The notes: generated by a model from the letters alone, not told the origin. 35,468 nt of DNA from Syntrophus sp. PtaU1.Bin005 (GCA_002067745.1 MVRU01000023.1:1-35468), one strand, 5' to 3'. Shown: positions 1-9,628, counted from the stretch's first letter. Numbers and translations: made by a program.

Positions 1-20
1 CTGTTCTGAAACTTTTCTAA
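1..20 (+). CDS. possible 3' end of an upstream gene (flagellin?)
   Basis: One plus-strand frame reads V-L-K-L-F and then stops at 18-20. Flagellins often end in a short hydrophobic tail of this kind, and flagellin genes commonly lie just upstream of flaF/flbT. Only five codons are visible, so this is a context guess; other frames also stop within the first 35 bases. Confidence 0.2.
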
Positions 21-46
21 CAAAGAACGACTAACAGGCGCGGATT

Positions 47-75
47 GGCCGGGGAGGAAGAATTCCGCTCCGGCC
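47..75. terminator. strong GC-rich hairpin without a U-tract
   Basis: Bases 47-59 pair with 63-75 around a 3-nt loop: 12 pairs including one G-T wobble, plus one A-G mismatch. No run of T follows, so it is not a classical intrinsic terminator on the plus strand. It could terminate or stabilise the 3' end of the transcript entering from the left, or mark a processing site before the flbT-flaF genes. Confidence 0.4.
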
Positions 76-100
76 GACTCCGCCATTCGTGGGTAGCACG

Positions 101-595
101 ATGAATATCCATAGCGTTCATAAATTACAGGGCCTGCAGAACGTAGTGAACCCTGTCGGCGAAGAGAACCCCGGTTTCTCACGGGGAGCCCCCTCCAGGG
201 ATGCACCGCGTGTCGGCAAAAGGTTTCCGAATGAGCCGGCTGCCTTCGGACGGCGGCCCCAAGAGGCAAGTCCTCTTGACAACAGCCTCAGAAAAGAGGA
301 CCTGGAATCGGATCCAACCGTTGTTCATTATCCCCCTTTTTTCCCGATAGCCACGTACCAGCGCCTTGATCTCATCAAGAAAGCGGGAGGAATGGAAGAG
401 GCCGTCCAGGAACCCTCGCAGGGGAAGAGCACCTCGTCGACGGCCCCCGACAATATCTCGAGGGAGAAGACAACCGCTTCGGAGCTATCTGGAGCCAATG
501 GTGAGATTTTTGCTTTCCATGATCAATCAACCGGGAGGGGACAGCCATCTCTGAAAGGCAAGCAACCCGGTTCAATCCTGGATATAGAGGTATAG
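101..595 (+). CDS. hypothetical protein upstream of flbT
   Basis: An open frame of 164 codons from ATG 101; a GTG at 89 in the same frame would add four residues. I do not recognise the family. The product is polar and low in hydrophobic stretches, rich in P, S, G and charged residues, with no signal peptide or membrane segment, and ends in the short motif GSILDIEV. It stops 7 nt before flbT, so it may be the first gene of a flbT-flaF transcript. The position after a possible flagellin gene is where FlaG-like proteins often occur, but I do not see the FlaG C-terminal signature. No clear Shine-Dalgarno precedes 101. It could be a small flagellar accessory gene or a chance frame. Confidence 0.5.
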   Translation: MNIHSVHKLQGLQNVVNPVGEENPGFSRGAPSRDAPRVGKRFPNEPAAFGRRPQEASPLDNSLRKEDLESDPTVVHYPPFFPIATYQRLDLIKKAGGMEEAVQEPSQGKSTSSTAPDNISREKTTASELSGANGEIFAFHDQSTGRGQPSLKGKQPGSILDIEV

Positions 596-602
596 ACTTC
601 CC

Positions 603-1004
603 ATGGCGCTTAAAATACGTCTTAAACCACAAGAGAAAATGATCCTCAACGGCGCGGTCATCACAAACGGGAAGAGCCACTCCGAATTTGTTATTGAAAA
701 CCGGGTCATGATTCTGCGGGAAAAGGACATTCTGCGGATTGATGATGCCAAGAGTTATTGCAGCCAGATTTATCTGGCCATTCAGATGATGTACATCGAT
801 GGTGGGAAGAACCTGGCGGCATACCACAAAACCTTCTGGGACCTGGTCAGGGAACTCGTCAAGGCCGTACCGAGCACGGCCGAACATGTCGGCGTCATCA
901 GTGAACACCTGCTTAAAAATGAATACTACCAGGCCCTCAAGGCTGCGAGAAAACTAATGGATTATGAACAGGAGGTCTTGAATCGTGTACGCAGCGCAAA
1001 TTGA
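603..1004 (+). CDS. flbT: flagellin synthesis regulator FlbT
   Basis: 133 residues, normal length for FlbT. The N-terminus (LKIRLKP, then ILNGAVITNG), the central VMILREKDIL and the following IYLAIQMMY are FlbT hallmarks. In Caulobacter FlbT acts after transcription, binding the 5' leader of flagellin mRNA and destabilising it when hook assembly is incomplete; FlaF works with it and is needed for flagellin production. The gene overlaps flaF by 20 nt, so the two are probably translationally coupled. A GAGG about 12 nt upstream of ATG 603 is a possible but distant ribosome site. The family identity is firm; conservation of the regulatory mechanism here is inferred. Confidence 0.93.
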   Translation: MALKIRLKPQEKMILNGAVITNGKSHSEFVIENRVMILREKDILRIDDAKSYCSQIYLAIQMMYIDGGKNLAAYHKTFWDLVRELVKAVPSTAEHVGVISEHLLKNEYYQALKAARKLMDYEQEVLNRVRSAN

Positions 1005-1365
1005 AGCATACAGGGCGGCTCAGAAGGAAACTCTTTCCGGACGTGAGATTGAAGCTCTGGCGCTCACAAATGCGGCATTGAAGCTCAGAAAATGCCAGGT
1101 CGACTGGGATTCCGAGGACAGGGACGGGAAACGATTGAACGCGCTTCAGATCAACCAGCGGATCTGGACGATTCTTCAGGGTGAACTTGCAAAGGAGGAC
1201 AACCCCCTGCCGACACAGTTGAAGAAGGACCTGCTGACTCTGAGCCTTGTTGTCGACAAGCGGACGTTTGAAGTCATGGCGTTCCCGTCACCGGAAAAGC
1301 TGGACATGCTCATCAGGATCAACCTGAACATCGCTGCGGGACTTCGCGGCAACCCGGTGGAATGA
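985..1365 (+). CDS. flaF: flagellar biosynthesis regulator FlaF
   Basis: 126 residues starting at GTG 985, with an AGGAGG-like site at 970-975 that decides the start and lies inside flbT. Typical FlaF features are visible: MYAAQIEAYRAAQK at the N-terminus, the SGREIEALAL stretch, an alternating helical middle (NALQINQRIWTIL), and a C-terminal block ending near residue 115 (MLIRINLNIAAGL). FlaF partners FlbT in control of flagellin synthesis and secretion. It ends 12 nt before the stop codon of the convergent giant glycosyltransferase gene, so no terminator fits between them. Confidence 0.92.
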   Translation: MYAAQIEAYRAAQKETLSGREIEALALTNAALKLRKCQVDWDSEDRDGKRLNALQINQRIWTILQGELAKEDNPLPTQLKKDLLTLSLVVDKRTFEVMAFPSPEKLDMLIRINLNIAAGLRGNPVE

Positions 1366-1377
1366 CGGCACCTCTTT

Positions 1378-4300
1378 TCATGACCCGTTTATTTGAGCGG
1401 CCTCAAGGCCATGAGAATTTTTACAGTACGAACCCGAGGCTCCAGCCATCCATTTCAGGATGAGCTCCGCCTCATCCTTTTTCCCGTAAGAGGAAAGTTT
1501 TTCACTGATATGTTTCAAGGTGGCTGATAGCGGAATCCCTTTCAGCCTTAACTGCCGGGACAATTCCCGGGCCTGTTCCTCTTTGTCTTCCAGGCAGTGA
1601 ATAACCGCCATCAGAGACAACGCGGGGGGATAGTCAGGCATGTCCCGGAGCAGCTCTTCCAGCGCTGATGAAGCGGCGTTCAGCGAGCCGGCGATCATTT
1701 CACAATAGGCGTAAACATTTACATAGGCTGGCAGCTTGATCCTGGACTCTTTCATGGCTTTGCGTGCAAGCTCCAGCGCCTCGTCGCAACGATCAAGCAT
1801 GATGTAAGCTGAGGCAAGCTGAATGTATATCTCCGGCAACGGATCTCCACAGGATATGGCGGCAATGGTTTTATACCCCGCGGACTCCGGGTTTTCCCTC
1901 AAGAGATCCAGGAGTTCCAGCCAAAGACGGGCGGCTTCATCATATTTCTTCAGCAGTTGGGCTTGCTTTGCCAACTCGTAGACATATTTCATATTCTTCG
2001 GATCACGTTCATACTTCATCCTGCCCAGCAGATAGTACTCTCTGCTTTTCATCCCCTCCCGTTCCGTGTCCAGTTTTCCGTAGTGATGGACGACGATACT
2101 GGATCTGAGGATGGGGATCTTTGCTTGATGCAGTGAATACTCCACCAGTTCATGGACGGGGTTGGAGAACCGGATATTGCTTCTTCTTTTGAAAAGCCGC
2201 ACCTTTGCGCTTGGGATCCATCCCGCTCCCATTTCCTCGGGATATTGTCCGTCATTCGCCGTCCAACCGATGATTCCAAATTTTTCCACATAATTCCTGG
2301 TGGTAATCAGATAAGCTGCCGGGGAAGAGGAAGGCGTTTCAATTAATGTACGCAGTTCTTTAAAATCGCGTGGAGAAAGGACCTCATCGGCATCGAGCAC
2401 AAAAATCCAATCGCCGGTCGCCTGGGCAAGCGAAGCATTGCGGGCCGCCGAAAAATCTCCCGTCCAGGGAACCTCAAATACCTTTGCCCCGAAAACCCTC
2501 GCGATCTCCATGGTCCTGTCCGTTGAACCGGTATCCACAACAATCATTTCATCCACGATATCCCGGACGCTCCTCAAACATGCGGCCAGGTGCTTTTCTT
2601 CGTTTTTCACAATCATGCAAAGCGACAGCGTGCTTTTCTTTGACGGGTTCTCGATTTTCGATGGGCCGATCTTATCCCGCACAGCCATGGCCGCGTTCAA
2701 AACGCCCTCGTCAATGCCGAACAAGGCGAGGGCGTCTTCGATTTTCAGCAGGGCCTCCTTGAGCTTTCCCAGTTGGAGAAGAATGTCAATATATAAGAAA
2801 GCGAGGTTTTTATTCTGTGGATACAGAGAAACGGCTTCCCGGAATTCAGCCTCCGCATTGCGGAACAGCCCCAGGGAAGAGATGGCGGAATAATAAAGGG
2901 AGCTCGAATCGGGTACCGTTGGAGATAACATGAACCCCCTGCGCAGACAGGCAAGGCCCTCCTCCTTCTCGTCGATCCCCCAGAGAAGAACGCCCAGGTT
3001 TGTAGAGGCCTCCCCATAACCGGGATCCACCTCAACGGCCTCCCGAAAATAATCGACGGCCTCTTCTTTTGCTCCGCTCTTATAGGCCAGAACACCTTTA
3101 AGATTCAGCGCCTCCGGGCAACTGCCATTTTGCAGCAGGATTCTCTCCGCATATCCCGCCGCTTCGCCATCCAGCCCTAAGCCTTCCTGGGTGTAACCCG
3201 CGTACTGAAGGCCCTTCAGGTCATTTTTCACGGCCTCGGGCATGGTCCCGACAACGTCCCATGCCTCGGAAAACTGTCCGGATTCCATAAAGAGCCTGAC
3301 CAGTTCAAAATAAACCTCCTTGGAATCGGGAATGAGCTTGATGCAGTTGATGAGCGTATCGACGGCTTGTCCCATCTTCCCCTTCTGGTACAGATCACCA
3401 GCCAGCTCAGTGGCTTTCAATACCGCCAGCTTCTTTCCTTCGGGGCTGGCCGGACCCAGTTCCCACTTTTTGTTAAGAATCTGTCTGTCACCATGGGATT
3501 TTCCGCCTTCAAGACGGTGGACAAAAACATCGCCGGCAATGTAATTCCGATAATCGGCCAGAGCGGCTCTCAAGCAGTAGTCTTCGTCTTCAAAATGCCC
3601 ACTCTCAAAAGTTTCATCAAAAAGGCCGATCTTTTCGACCACCGAGCGCTTAAACAGCAGACAGAATCCGGCTACGCACCTGCAGGGAATCCGTCGGTGC
3701 CGGTATCGCTCCATGAATTTTGCCGCGTATTTATCCAGAAAATCGACAGATCGATAAGAATCGTCCAGGACCTGCTGGATACCGCCGCCGCGATTGGTCA
3801 TGGGTCCGACGATGCCGGCAGCGGAGCATCTGTTGAGGCATTGCAGCATGGAATCCAGCCATCCCCGGCTGACAAGGGCATCCTGATCCAGAAGCACAAT
3901 GTATTCGCCTTGGGCGGCATTGATGCCCTGATTGCGTCCTTTTATCAGTCCGACGTTTTCCCTGTTCTCAATGAGACGACAATCTTTATTTTCCTTGACC
4001 TGACGTTTCAGCCACTTCATCGTGCTGTCCTTGGAATCGTTGTCTACAAAAACGATCTCGTAGGGCCGGCGCGTGTGCCTGCGGATGCTGTTGACGCACT
4101 TTTTGGTAAAATCCAGCCGATTCCGGGTGACGATGACGATGGATACGCTTCCTTTGACGGTTTCGCGCCGCGTCGGGAACGTCGCCGCTCCGTCCGGATT
4201 CTCCTGAAACGCTTCGGGATGCCTTTTAAATTGTTCTTCATACCTGGATACGATTTTCTTCACTTCCGGGTTGCCAGGCTGCTTGAAGTTTGCCTGACTC

Positions 4301-7300
4301 ACCGTGTCCGCTGCATTCTGAAAATCGCCCTGTTCAAGAAAAATCCCGGAAAGAAGCACCAGGGAAGGAATGTGGTGAGGATCCGCCTGCAAAGCCCGCC
4401 GGGCATGGTCGATCGCCTCCTCCAACCGCCTCTGTTTTACCGCAATCGAAGCAAGCTGATAACAGGCTTCGGCAAAATCCGGGTCTCTGCTAAGATCATC
4501 CCGGTAAATGGCGCCGGCCTCCGCGTATTTTTTCTCATCGAGGAGTTGCTCCGGAAGCCGCAGGGCATCATAAGGATGGGCATACCGTGTCCAATCGCCA
4601 TTGACTTCGAGGCTATTCGCTTTTGCGATGAAATAGCTTTCCCCCCGGATTCGCCTCTGGAAAAACCAGGGCCATTCCTCTTCATTTTCACATCGGGCAA
4701 GTGCCATGCGCAGGGGACGGACAACGTTGAGGTTGATGACACATAAGGATAGATCCGCATAAGGGATCCTCTCAACTTCCGGAGCCGAATCCGGTTTGTG
4801 CGCATGAGTAAGGGCCCCATAGTTTCCTGTGGGAACCATCACGGCGACATCGGGATAGCACAGGGCGTATTCCGTCAATGCGGAAAGAATTTCCGGAGAC
4901 GGGGCAAGGCGGGAATCGATCAGCACCAAAAAATCGAATTCATTTTTTTCAAGGGCTTTCAGGATCAGCGCCGAGATCGTTTCGCCGCGGCCCGGGATGA
5001 TGTCTCCGTTATATTTTCTGGCTAAAGCGGCATAACCATATTCGGCACGTGATTTTTTCCCCCCCCTCCCCTTTTCAACGAAACAGACCCGGGGCGTTCG
5101 AATGGCTGTCCGTTCATCAACGGGGATCTCCTCATCCAGCCTGTAGGGTCTCACCTTGATGACCCCATCGGCCCCGACGGAAACCCGGTCGTTTTGCTGA
5201 AGCTTCCGGCGATATTTTTCCTTGTTGACATTCTGAGGGGCGCCGAAGAGATCCGGACGATCCTGCCTTGTCGTTACGCTGCCAAAATGATGGATAAAAA
5301 CATCATTGGCCACGAGCATCCTGTATCCTGCCAATGTGAGCCGCAGGGAAAAATCATCATCGCTGAATCCGTAGCCGCCCTCCCTGCCGTTGGTGGGGAG
5401 ATCGGGATCAAACCCGCCGATTCGCTCAAGAACAGATTTTTTCAATATATTCGCGACACCAACCACTCGATGAATGACGAAGTTGGACCCCTTGTGCCGT
5501 CTGCACCACTCGTCGGCAAATGCATGAAAGGCCTCCACCGTGTCGTACTCCGTCGGCATCATCTGGGGACCACTTACATTGTTCGAACGGGGCCCCACCA
5601 TGGCTATGTCGGGCGCCGATTCCATCTGCCGAATAAAATTTTCGAGCCAGCCCTCGTGTACGATGGCATCATTGGCCACACATGCGATATATTTCCCACG
5701 GGCAAGCGAAAACACATGAATACCGATTTCTTCCACGACCCTGTTCTGAAAATGCCTGATAACACGGGTGTCGGGATGAAAGTCCTTTACCCGCTCAAAG
5801 TACTCGAACGTTCCATCAGCAGAACCGTTGTCAACGAGCAACAGTTCGTACGAACCGTTCGTATAGTGCAGAATGCTTTCCACACACTGCCTCGTGTACT
5901 CCAGTTTATTGAATGCCAGGACGATGATGCTGGTCTCGATTTCCCTTTCCTCAGGGGTGACGGACTCTTCCGTGCATCCCCTTGGATCGGAACATCCTGG
6001 AGACGCCGCCTCTTCGCCCCCCGGGAAATCTGACACGCCGGGGTATGGGTTTCTGGTGCCGGCCGGCGCCGACTCTCCGGGAATGGCGGCAAATCCGAGA
6101 CACTCGAACATATCCTTCAGCCGATGAGACCAGGTATGTTCGGCCAGGGTGCGTTCATAACCGCGACGGGCGATTTCTTCACGCTCCTTGTCGTGCACCA
6201 GATAATAACGGCATTTGTCAATCAATTCCTCCAAAGAGGATGCGACGGCGACCTCTCTGCCGGGTTCATAGTATGCATCCAGATGTCCGGCGGGAATGGT
6301 CAAGAGAAAACCTCGGCAGCCCGGAACTTCAAAGGTCCGTTTCTTTATCTGCCTGGCTGCGAAATCACCGATATCGTTCAGGTTCAGGTTGATTCTGGAT
6401 TGGCGGAAGATTCGCACCATATCCGCTAAAGGCAGGGTCAGATCCTCCTGCCAGTCTGGTCCAAAGGTACCGACAGCCAGGCCGTGTTGCCTCATTTTCC
6501 TGATAATTTCTGAGCGATCGCCTTTTGCGGTCCCGCAAAAGCTGATCCCCCGGCTTCTCGGCGAAAACGGCAATGCGTAGGTGAAGGGATTGAATCCCCA
6601 TTGGGACATCATGATTTTTCTTCCGAAACCTGCGGCGGCATACCGTTGTGCGGAGTCGGGCGACAGGGTGACGATCAGATCCGCACACGCCTCCGAAAGC
6701 GCCAACCCGCCCCCCTGCCGTTCCTCTTGATCGTTCATCCAGAGAACGGTCTGCGTATCGGTTGAACCTGTAATCCGCTTTAAACAGGAACGCACAAACT
6801 CTGCAAAGCCGTCTGAAGAACCGCCATAGAAGAGGATGTCCGGTTTTTCCTTGAGGACGATGTTTCCCAGTTGCCCGCACATGGCTTCAATACCGCTGCG
6901 CCGCGCCTCGGCGGCGCAGTCGTAAAAATGCGCTTCAATATTCTCAAAGCGGTTGAGTGCATCAAAGAGATTCCACCAGACATAGTCGTAGCCCCGTCTC
7001 GCACTGCCGGATGCGTATTTGCTGCCGGCGGCCAGTACCCGGATTGCCGGCTTTCTGCCGATCAGGAACGATGTTCCACGGGCCTTCCGGGCATCAGCGG
7101 ACTTGGAGGAGGCCTCCGTGGACACTCCGCTGATTCTTACCCCTTCATCGGCAGCGGACGCATCGGCGCATGGCTCCACAGGTCTGCCGTTCAGGCGCGC
7201 GGCGTCATAGGTTACGGGATTGCCGCCTGAAAGACCGGCGGCCACTGCAGCCGGATGATGAATATCATTGTGATCAGTCATTTCATGAAGTTCCTCATTC

Positions 7301-7362
7301 AGATCCCGGAGAACACCGGATTGCAAGGCTTGAATGCCGGGATCAAACTCGTTCCAATCCAT
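1378..7362 (-). CDS. giant multi-domain glycosyltransferase with TPR repeats
   Basis: About 1994 residues from ATG 7362; two GTG codons just upstream (7368, 7365) are alternatives. Modules in order: a CgeB/GT-B-like domain (~105-425); a P/G/S-rich linker; a first GT2 domain (~475-700; VDNGSADGT, with ANDA in place of a canonical DxD); a divergent region resembling a degenerate GT2 (~755-910); TPRs (~935-1060); a second GT2 (~1070-1300; VDNDSKDST, LLDQDA); a long TPR array (~1315-1560); a third GT2 (~1575-1770; VDTGSTDRT, VLDADE); and terminal TPRs. No signal peptide or membrane segment is seen, so it is probably cytoplasmic. TPR-fused transferases often glycosylate proteins or build chains stepwise; here flagellin is the obvious candidate acceptor (inference). 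It is the last gene of the minus-strand operon and overlaps the methyltransferase gene upstream by 20 nt. The frame is intact throughout. Confidence 0.9.
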   Translation of the reverse strand: MDWNEFDPGIQALQSGVLRDLNEELHEMTDHNDIHHPAAVAAGLSGGNPVTYDAARLNGRPVEPCADASAADEGVRISGVSTEASSKSADARKARGTSFLIGRKPAIRVLAAGSKYASGSARRGYDYVWWNLFDALNRFENIEAHFYDCAAEARRSGIEAMCGQLGNIVLKEKPDILFYGGSSDGFAEFVRSCLKRITGSTDTQTVLWMNDQEERQGGGLALSEACADLIVTLSPDSAQRYAAAGFGRKIMMSQWGFNPFTYALPFSPRSRGISFCGTAKGDRSEIIRKMRQHGLAVGTFGPDWQEDLTLPLADMVRIFRQSRINLNLNDIGDFAARQIKKRTFEVPGCRGFLLTIPAGHLDAYYEPGREVAVASSLEELIDKCRYYLVHDKEREEIARRGYERTLAEHTWSHRLKDMFECLGFAAIPGESAPAGTRNPYPGVSDFPGGEEAASPGCSDPRGCTEESVTPEEREIETSIIVLAFNKLEYTRQCVESILHYTNGSYELLLVDNGSADGTFEYFERVKDFHPDTRVIRHFQNRVVEEIGIHVFSLARGKYIACVANDAIVHEGWLENFIRQMESAPDIAMVGPRSNNVSGPQMMPTEYDTVEAFHAFADEWCRRHKGSNFVIHRVVGVANILKKSVLERIGGFDPDLPTNGREGGYGFSDDDFSLRLTLAGYRMLVANDVFIHHFGSVTTRQDRPDLFGAPQNVNKEKYRRKLQQNDRVSVGADGVIKVRPYRLDEEIPVDERTAIRTPRVCFVEKGRGGKKSRAEYGYAALARKYNGDIIPGRGETISALILKALEKNEFDFLVLIDSRLAPSPEILSALTEYALCYPDVAVMVPTGNYGALTHAHKPDSAPEVERIPYADLSLCVINLNVVRPLRMALARCENEEEWPWFFQRRIRGESYFIAKANSLEVNGDWTRYAHPYDALRLPEQLLDEKKYAEAGAIYRDDLSRDPDFAEACYQLASIAVKQRRLEEAIDHARRALQADPHHIPSLVLLSGIFLEQGDFQNAADTVSQANFKQPGNPEVKKIVSRYEEQFKRHPEAFQENPDGAATFPTRRETVKGSVSIVIVTRNRLDFTKKCVNSIRRHTRRPYEIVFVDNDSKDSTMKWLKRQVKENKDCRLIENRENVGLIKGRNQGINAAQGEYIVLLDQDALVSRGWLDSMLQCLNRCSAAGIVGPMTNRGGGIQQVLDDSYRSVDFLDKYAAKFMERYRHRRIPCRCVAGFCLLFKRSVVEKIGLFDETFESGHFEDEDYCLRAALADYRNYIAGDVFVHRLEGGKSHGDRQILNKKWELGPASPEGKKLAVLKATELAGDLYQKGKMGQAVDTLINCIKLIPDSKEVYFELVRLFMESGQFSEAWDVVGTMPEAVKNDLKGLQYAGYTQEGLGLDGEAAGYAERILLQNGSCPEALNLKGVLAYKSGAKEEAVDYFREAVEVDPGYGEASTNLGVLLWGIDEKEEGLACLRRGFMLSPTVPDSSSLYYSAISSLGLFRNAEAEFREAVSLYPQNKNLAFLYIDILLQLGKLKEALLKIEDALALFGIDEGVLNAAMAVRDKIGPSKIENPSKKSTLSLCMIVKNEEKHLAACLRSVRDIVDEMIVVDTGSTDRTMEIARVFGAKVFEVPWTGDFSAARNASLAQATGDWIFVLDADEVLSPRDFKELRTLIETPSSSPAAYLITTRNYVEKFGIIGWTANDGQYPEEMGAGWIPSAKVRLFKRRSNIRFSNPVHELVEYSLHQAKIPILRSSIVVHHYGKLDTEREGMKSREYYLLGRMKYERDPKNMKYVYELAKQAQLLKKYDEAARLWLELLDLLRENPESAGYKTIAAISCGDPLPEIYIQLASAYIMLDRCDEALELARKAMKESRIKLPAYVNVYAYCEMIAGSLNAASSALEELLRDMPDYPPALSLMAVIHCLEDKEEQARELSRQLRLKGIPLSATLKHISEKLSSYGKKDEAELILKWMAGASGSYCKNSHGLEAAQINGS

Positions 7363-8479
7363 CACCACGCAACACGGCCACCGGCATCTTCAGGTTACAT
7401 TCCTGGCGGATCTTCCATGCCACCTCGTCGGAATAACTGCCGGCAATGACAAGAACGGCATCCACAGGATCCTCAAACAGGGCCTCAGGGGCAACAACGG
7501 GCAGGTGAGTGGCCGGGGTATACCTTCCCTGTTTGAACGGCGCGGAATCCACTACATACCGGATGCTTCCCGCAATGCCGGTCAGCGCGATCAGGGCCAG
7601 TGCCTGATGTCCCGCTCCCCAGACGGCTACGCGTTTTGCGGCGAATGGTTTCAGATAGGTCATCACTTCGGCTGTGATCTTCTCCTGATGCCTGTGGAAA
7701 TAGGTGATGTCCAATGGCGGACGCTTTTTCACAACGGCGGAAAGGACATAATCATTTCGAAGTTCCTCACAACCTGTCCATTCGAATCCGTTTAGCTGCA
7801 GGGTGGACTGCAGAGTCTCCCTCGTAAAGTAAAGAAGGTGATCGCCGATAAATTCCGAGAATAGTCCGTTCTTCAGCACCATGTCGAAATTCGGCACTTC
7901 AACCAGGCCGACGGCCTGATCCGTAAGGTTGTCATAAAGGGTCCTCAGTGCCGCATTGGGATCGGGCATGTGCTCTAAAAACATCAACAGCAGGAACGCG
8001 TCAAAGGGCCCGTTTTCCAGCAAACCCGTACACCCGCCGGGATAGCCCCGGGCGACATGCAGGCCGGCCTTGAGACACTCAGCGACGGACGTTTCCGAGA
8101 ACTCCAGCCCATAGGCCTGAACCTCCAGCGCCGACAGCAGGGAAAGGAACTCACCCCGTCCGCAGCCGATCTCGATCATTTTCTTTCCACGAAGGGAATG
8201 CTTTCCGATGAAATCAGCAAACTGCCGTGCCTTCTCCTTTTTTATCGCCTCGGAGACCACGGCAGCCCGTATCACTTCCCGATAATAGGGGACCGGTTCG
8301 CCGTTCAGCTGCACCAACCCGCACCCCATGCACTGACAGACCTCCAGGTCCAGCCCCGTCTCGTCGGCCAGATCCGCCGCCGCCGGGAAGTTCTGCGCGG
8401 CCTTCGGCATGTTTTCATACCGGAGCAGGGGTCCTCTGAACAACTCCCGTCCGCACACCCTGCATGCCCGAATTGCCAT
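7343..8479 (-). CDS. SAM-dependent C-methyltransferase, deoxysugar type
   Basis: 378 residues from ATG 8479, chosen because GGGAGAAGG lies just upstream; GTG 8500, overlapping the previous stop, is an alternative. The architecture matches the zinc-containing sugar C-methyltransferase family (NovU/TylCIII type): an N-terminal Cys module (C6, C9, C50, C53), a class I SAM site (IEIGCGRGEF ~102-111), and a C-terminal Rossmann-like domain beginning KRVAVWGAGHQ near residue 280. Known members methylate C-3 (or C-5) of NDP-4-keto-6-deoxy sugars, which would suit the CDP-sugar genes of this operon. Some relatives act on other substrates, so sugar C-methylation is a family-based inference. It overlaps the downstream transferase gene, implying coupled translation. 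Confidence 0.82.
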   Translation of the reverse strand: MAIRACRVCGRELFRGPLLRYENMPKAAQNFPAAADLADETGLDLEVCQCMGCGLVQLNGEPVPYYREVIRAAVVSEAIKKEKARQFADFIGKHSLRGKKMIEIGCGRGEFLSLLSALEVQAYGLEFSETSVAECLKAGLHVARGYPGGCTGLLENGPFDAFLLLMFLEHMPDPNAALRTLYDNLTDQAVGLVEVPNFDMVLKNGLFSEFIGDHLLYFTRETLQSTLQLNGFEWTGCEELRNDYVLSAVVKKRPPLDITYFHRHQEKITAEVMTYLKPFAAKRVAVWGAGHQALALIALTGIAGSIRYVVDSAPFKQGRYTPATHLPVVAPEALFEDPVDAVLVIAGSYSDEVAWKIRQECNLKMPVAVLRGDGLERV

Positions 8480-8496
8480 TTCCTTCTCCCTGATCT

Positions 8497-9615
8497 TCAC
8501 ACCTGTTTATGATCCGTCGGGAAATCATCGGACGCCGACTCTTCTTCCCCAACGACGTGAGGTGGCTGGTGCCCACAGCCCCGGCCAAAAAATGATCCGC
8601 GCAGATTCGCGACAGGAAATCCGTCAATGTTGTCCAGCGTGTAATGGCTGCTCGCGTAGATGTCACACCGAGCACAGGAATAATTCTCATGCTTCCTGTT
8701 TTCCAGCTGCATCTTCTGAAACTCATACCAGGGACTGGAGTTCCAGAGCTCCTGCAGACTCCGGTCATTTATATTTCCCAGATTCGTGCCGCCGATAAAG
8801 TCCACACAGCAGGGCGAGATGTCGCCGTTGTTGCGGACCGCCATCGTGGTGAACGGCATGGGGCAGGCGACACGGCGCGTCCTGCTGAGCCTGAGATCGG
8901 CCATTGCCTGGTCTGCACCGTCGTTATAATAATTCCTGATGAAATCCGCGTTTTCCACTTTGATCCAGGCATGCGGCTTGTCAATGTACGCTTCATCGGC
9001 AACATCCCGGTACAGGCGGATAAACCGTTCATTTTCCCCGCTGTAGGAATCAAGCATTTTGCACCCGACAAAGGGCCTTTCGGAATGGCTGGACTGCTTG
9101 ATTTCCTGCAGGATGCGGAGATTTTCATGAATGGCGCTGACCTTGGCCCCTGATCCGGTAACCGTTTCGTGCCGTTTTTGGTCGCACGCATAGATTGAGA
9201 CCCTCAGATAGTCCAGTTGGTGCTCCACCAGCTGTTCAGCGATGCCCCGGCTCAGAAGAGAGCCATTGGTGGTGGTTTCAATCCGCTCGGCAATGTCTGC
9301 ACGGCGCGCGATACTCAGCATGTTCCCGAAGTCCGGGTTGATGAGCGGCTCTCCGTACAGGCTGAGCTTCAAAACCTTGAGCTTCGGCCCCCGCCATGCC
9401 TTCAGTTGATTTATGACCTCCTGGAAACGCTCTATCGGCATGTTGCCCCGGATTCCGGTGAAGTAGGAGTCATCCCTGATGCTCTGGAAACACTGGATAC
9501 ACCTGAAATTGCAGAGGCTGGAAGGCTCGATGAGCACGGTAAAAGGCTTCGCAAGGGGCAGCACTTCCATCAGGTTCTGACGATTGGTGCTTTTCAGTTC
9601 CGTGTATTTAATCAT
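8497..9615 (-). CDS. radical SAM/SPASM domain protein (second copy)
   Basis: 372 residues from ATG 9615, preceded by GGCAGG, 13 nt after the previous stop codon; longer starts would run into the upstream gene. The radical SAM cluster motif is C35-x3-C39-x2-C42 (CNFRCIQC), followed by a GEPLIN element and a TTNGSLL strand typical of the partial TIM barrel. A C-terminal SPASM-type Cys set is visible (CPMPF, then ISPCCVDF about 20 residues later, then CARCDIY), which would hold auxiliary Fe-S clusters. Such enzymes oxidise or rearrange sugars (BtrN-like) or modify peptides (AnSME-like). In this operon a sugar intermediate or the flagellin is a likely target, but the substrate cannot be read from sequence. 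It is not closely similar to its neighbour at 9629-10678. Confidence 0.85.
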   Translation of the reverse strand: MIKYTELKSTNRQNLMEVLPLAKPFTVLIEPSSLCNFRCIQCFQSIRDDSYFTGIRGNMPIERFQEVINQLKAWRGPKLKVLKLSLYGEPLINPDFGNMLSIARRADIAERIETTTNGSLLSRGIAEQLVEHQLDYLRVSIYACDQKRHETVTGSGAKVSAIHENLRILQEIKQSSHSERPFVGCKMLDSYSGENERFIRLYRDVADEAYIDKPHAWIKVENADFIRNYYNDGADQAMADLRLSRTRRVACPMPFTTMAVRNNGDISPCCVDFIGGTNLGNINDRSLQELWNSSPWYEFQKMQLENRKHENYSCARCDIYASSHYTLDNIDGFPVANLRGSFFGRGCGHQPPHVVGEEESASDDFPTDHKQV

Positions 9616-9628
9616 GCGCGCACCTGCC

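Noticed and set aside
3367-4746. 459-codon plus-strand frame inside the giant transferase gene
   Set aside because: Composition is unlike a protein family and it lies opposite intact GT2 and TPR motifs on the minus strand.
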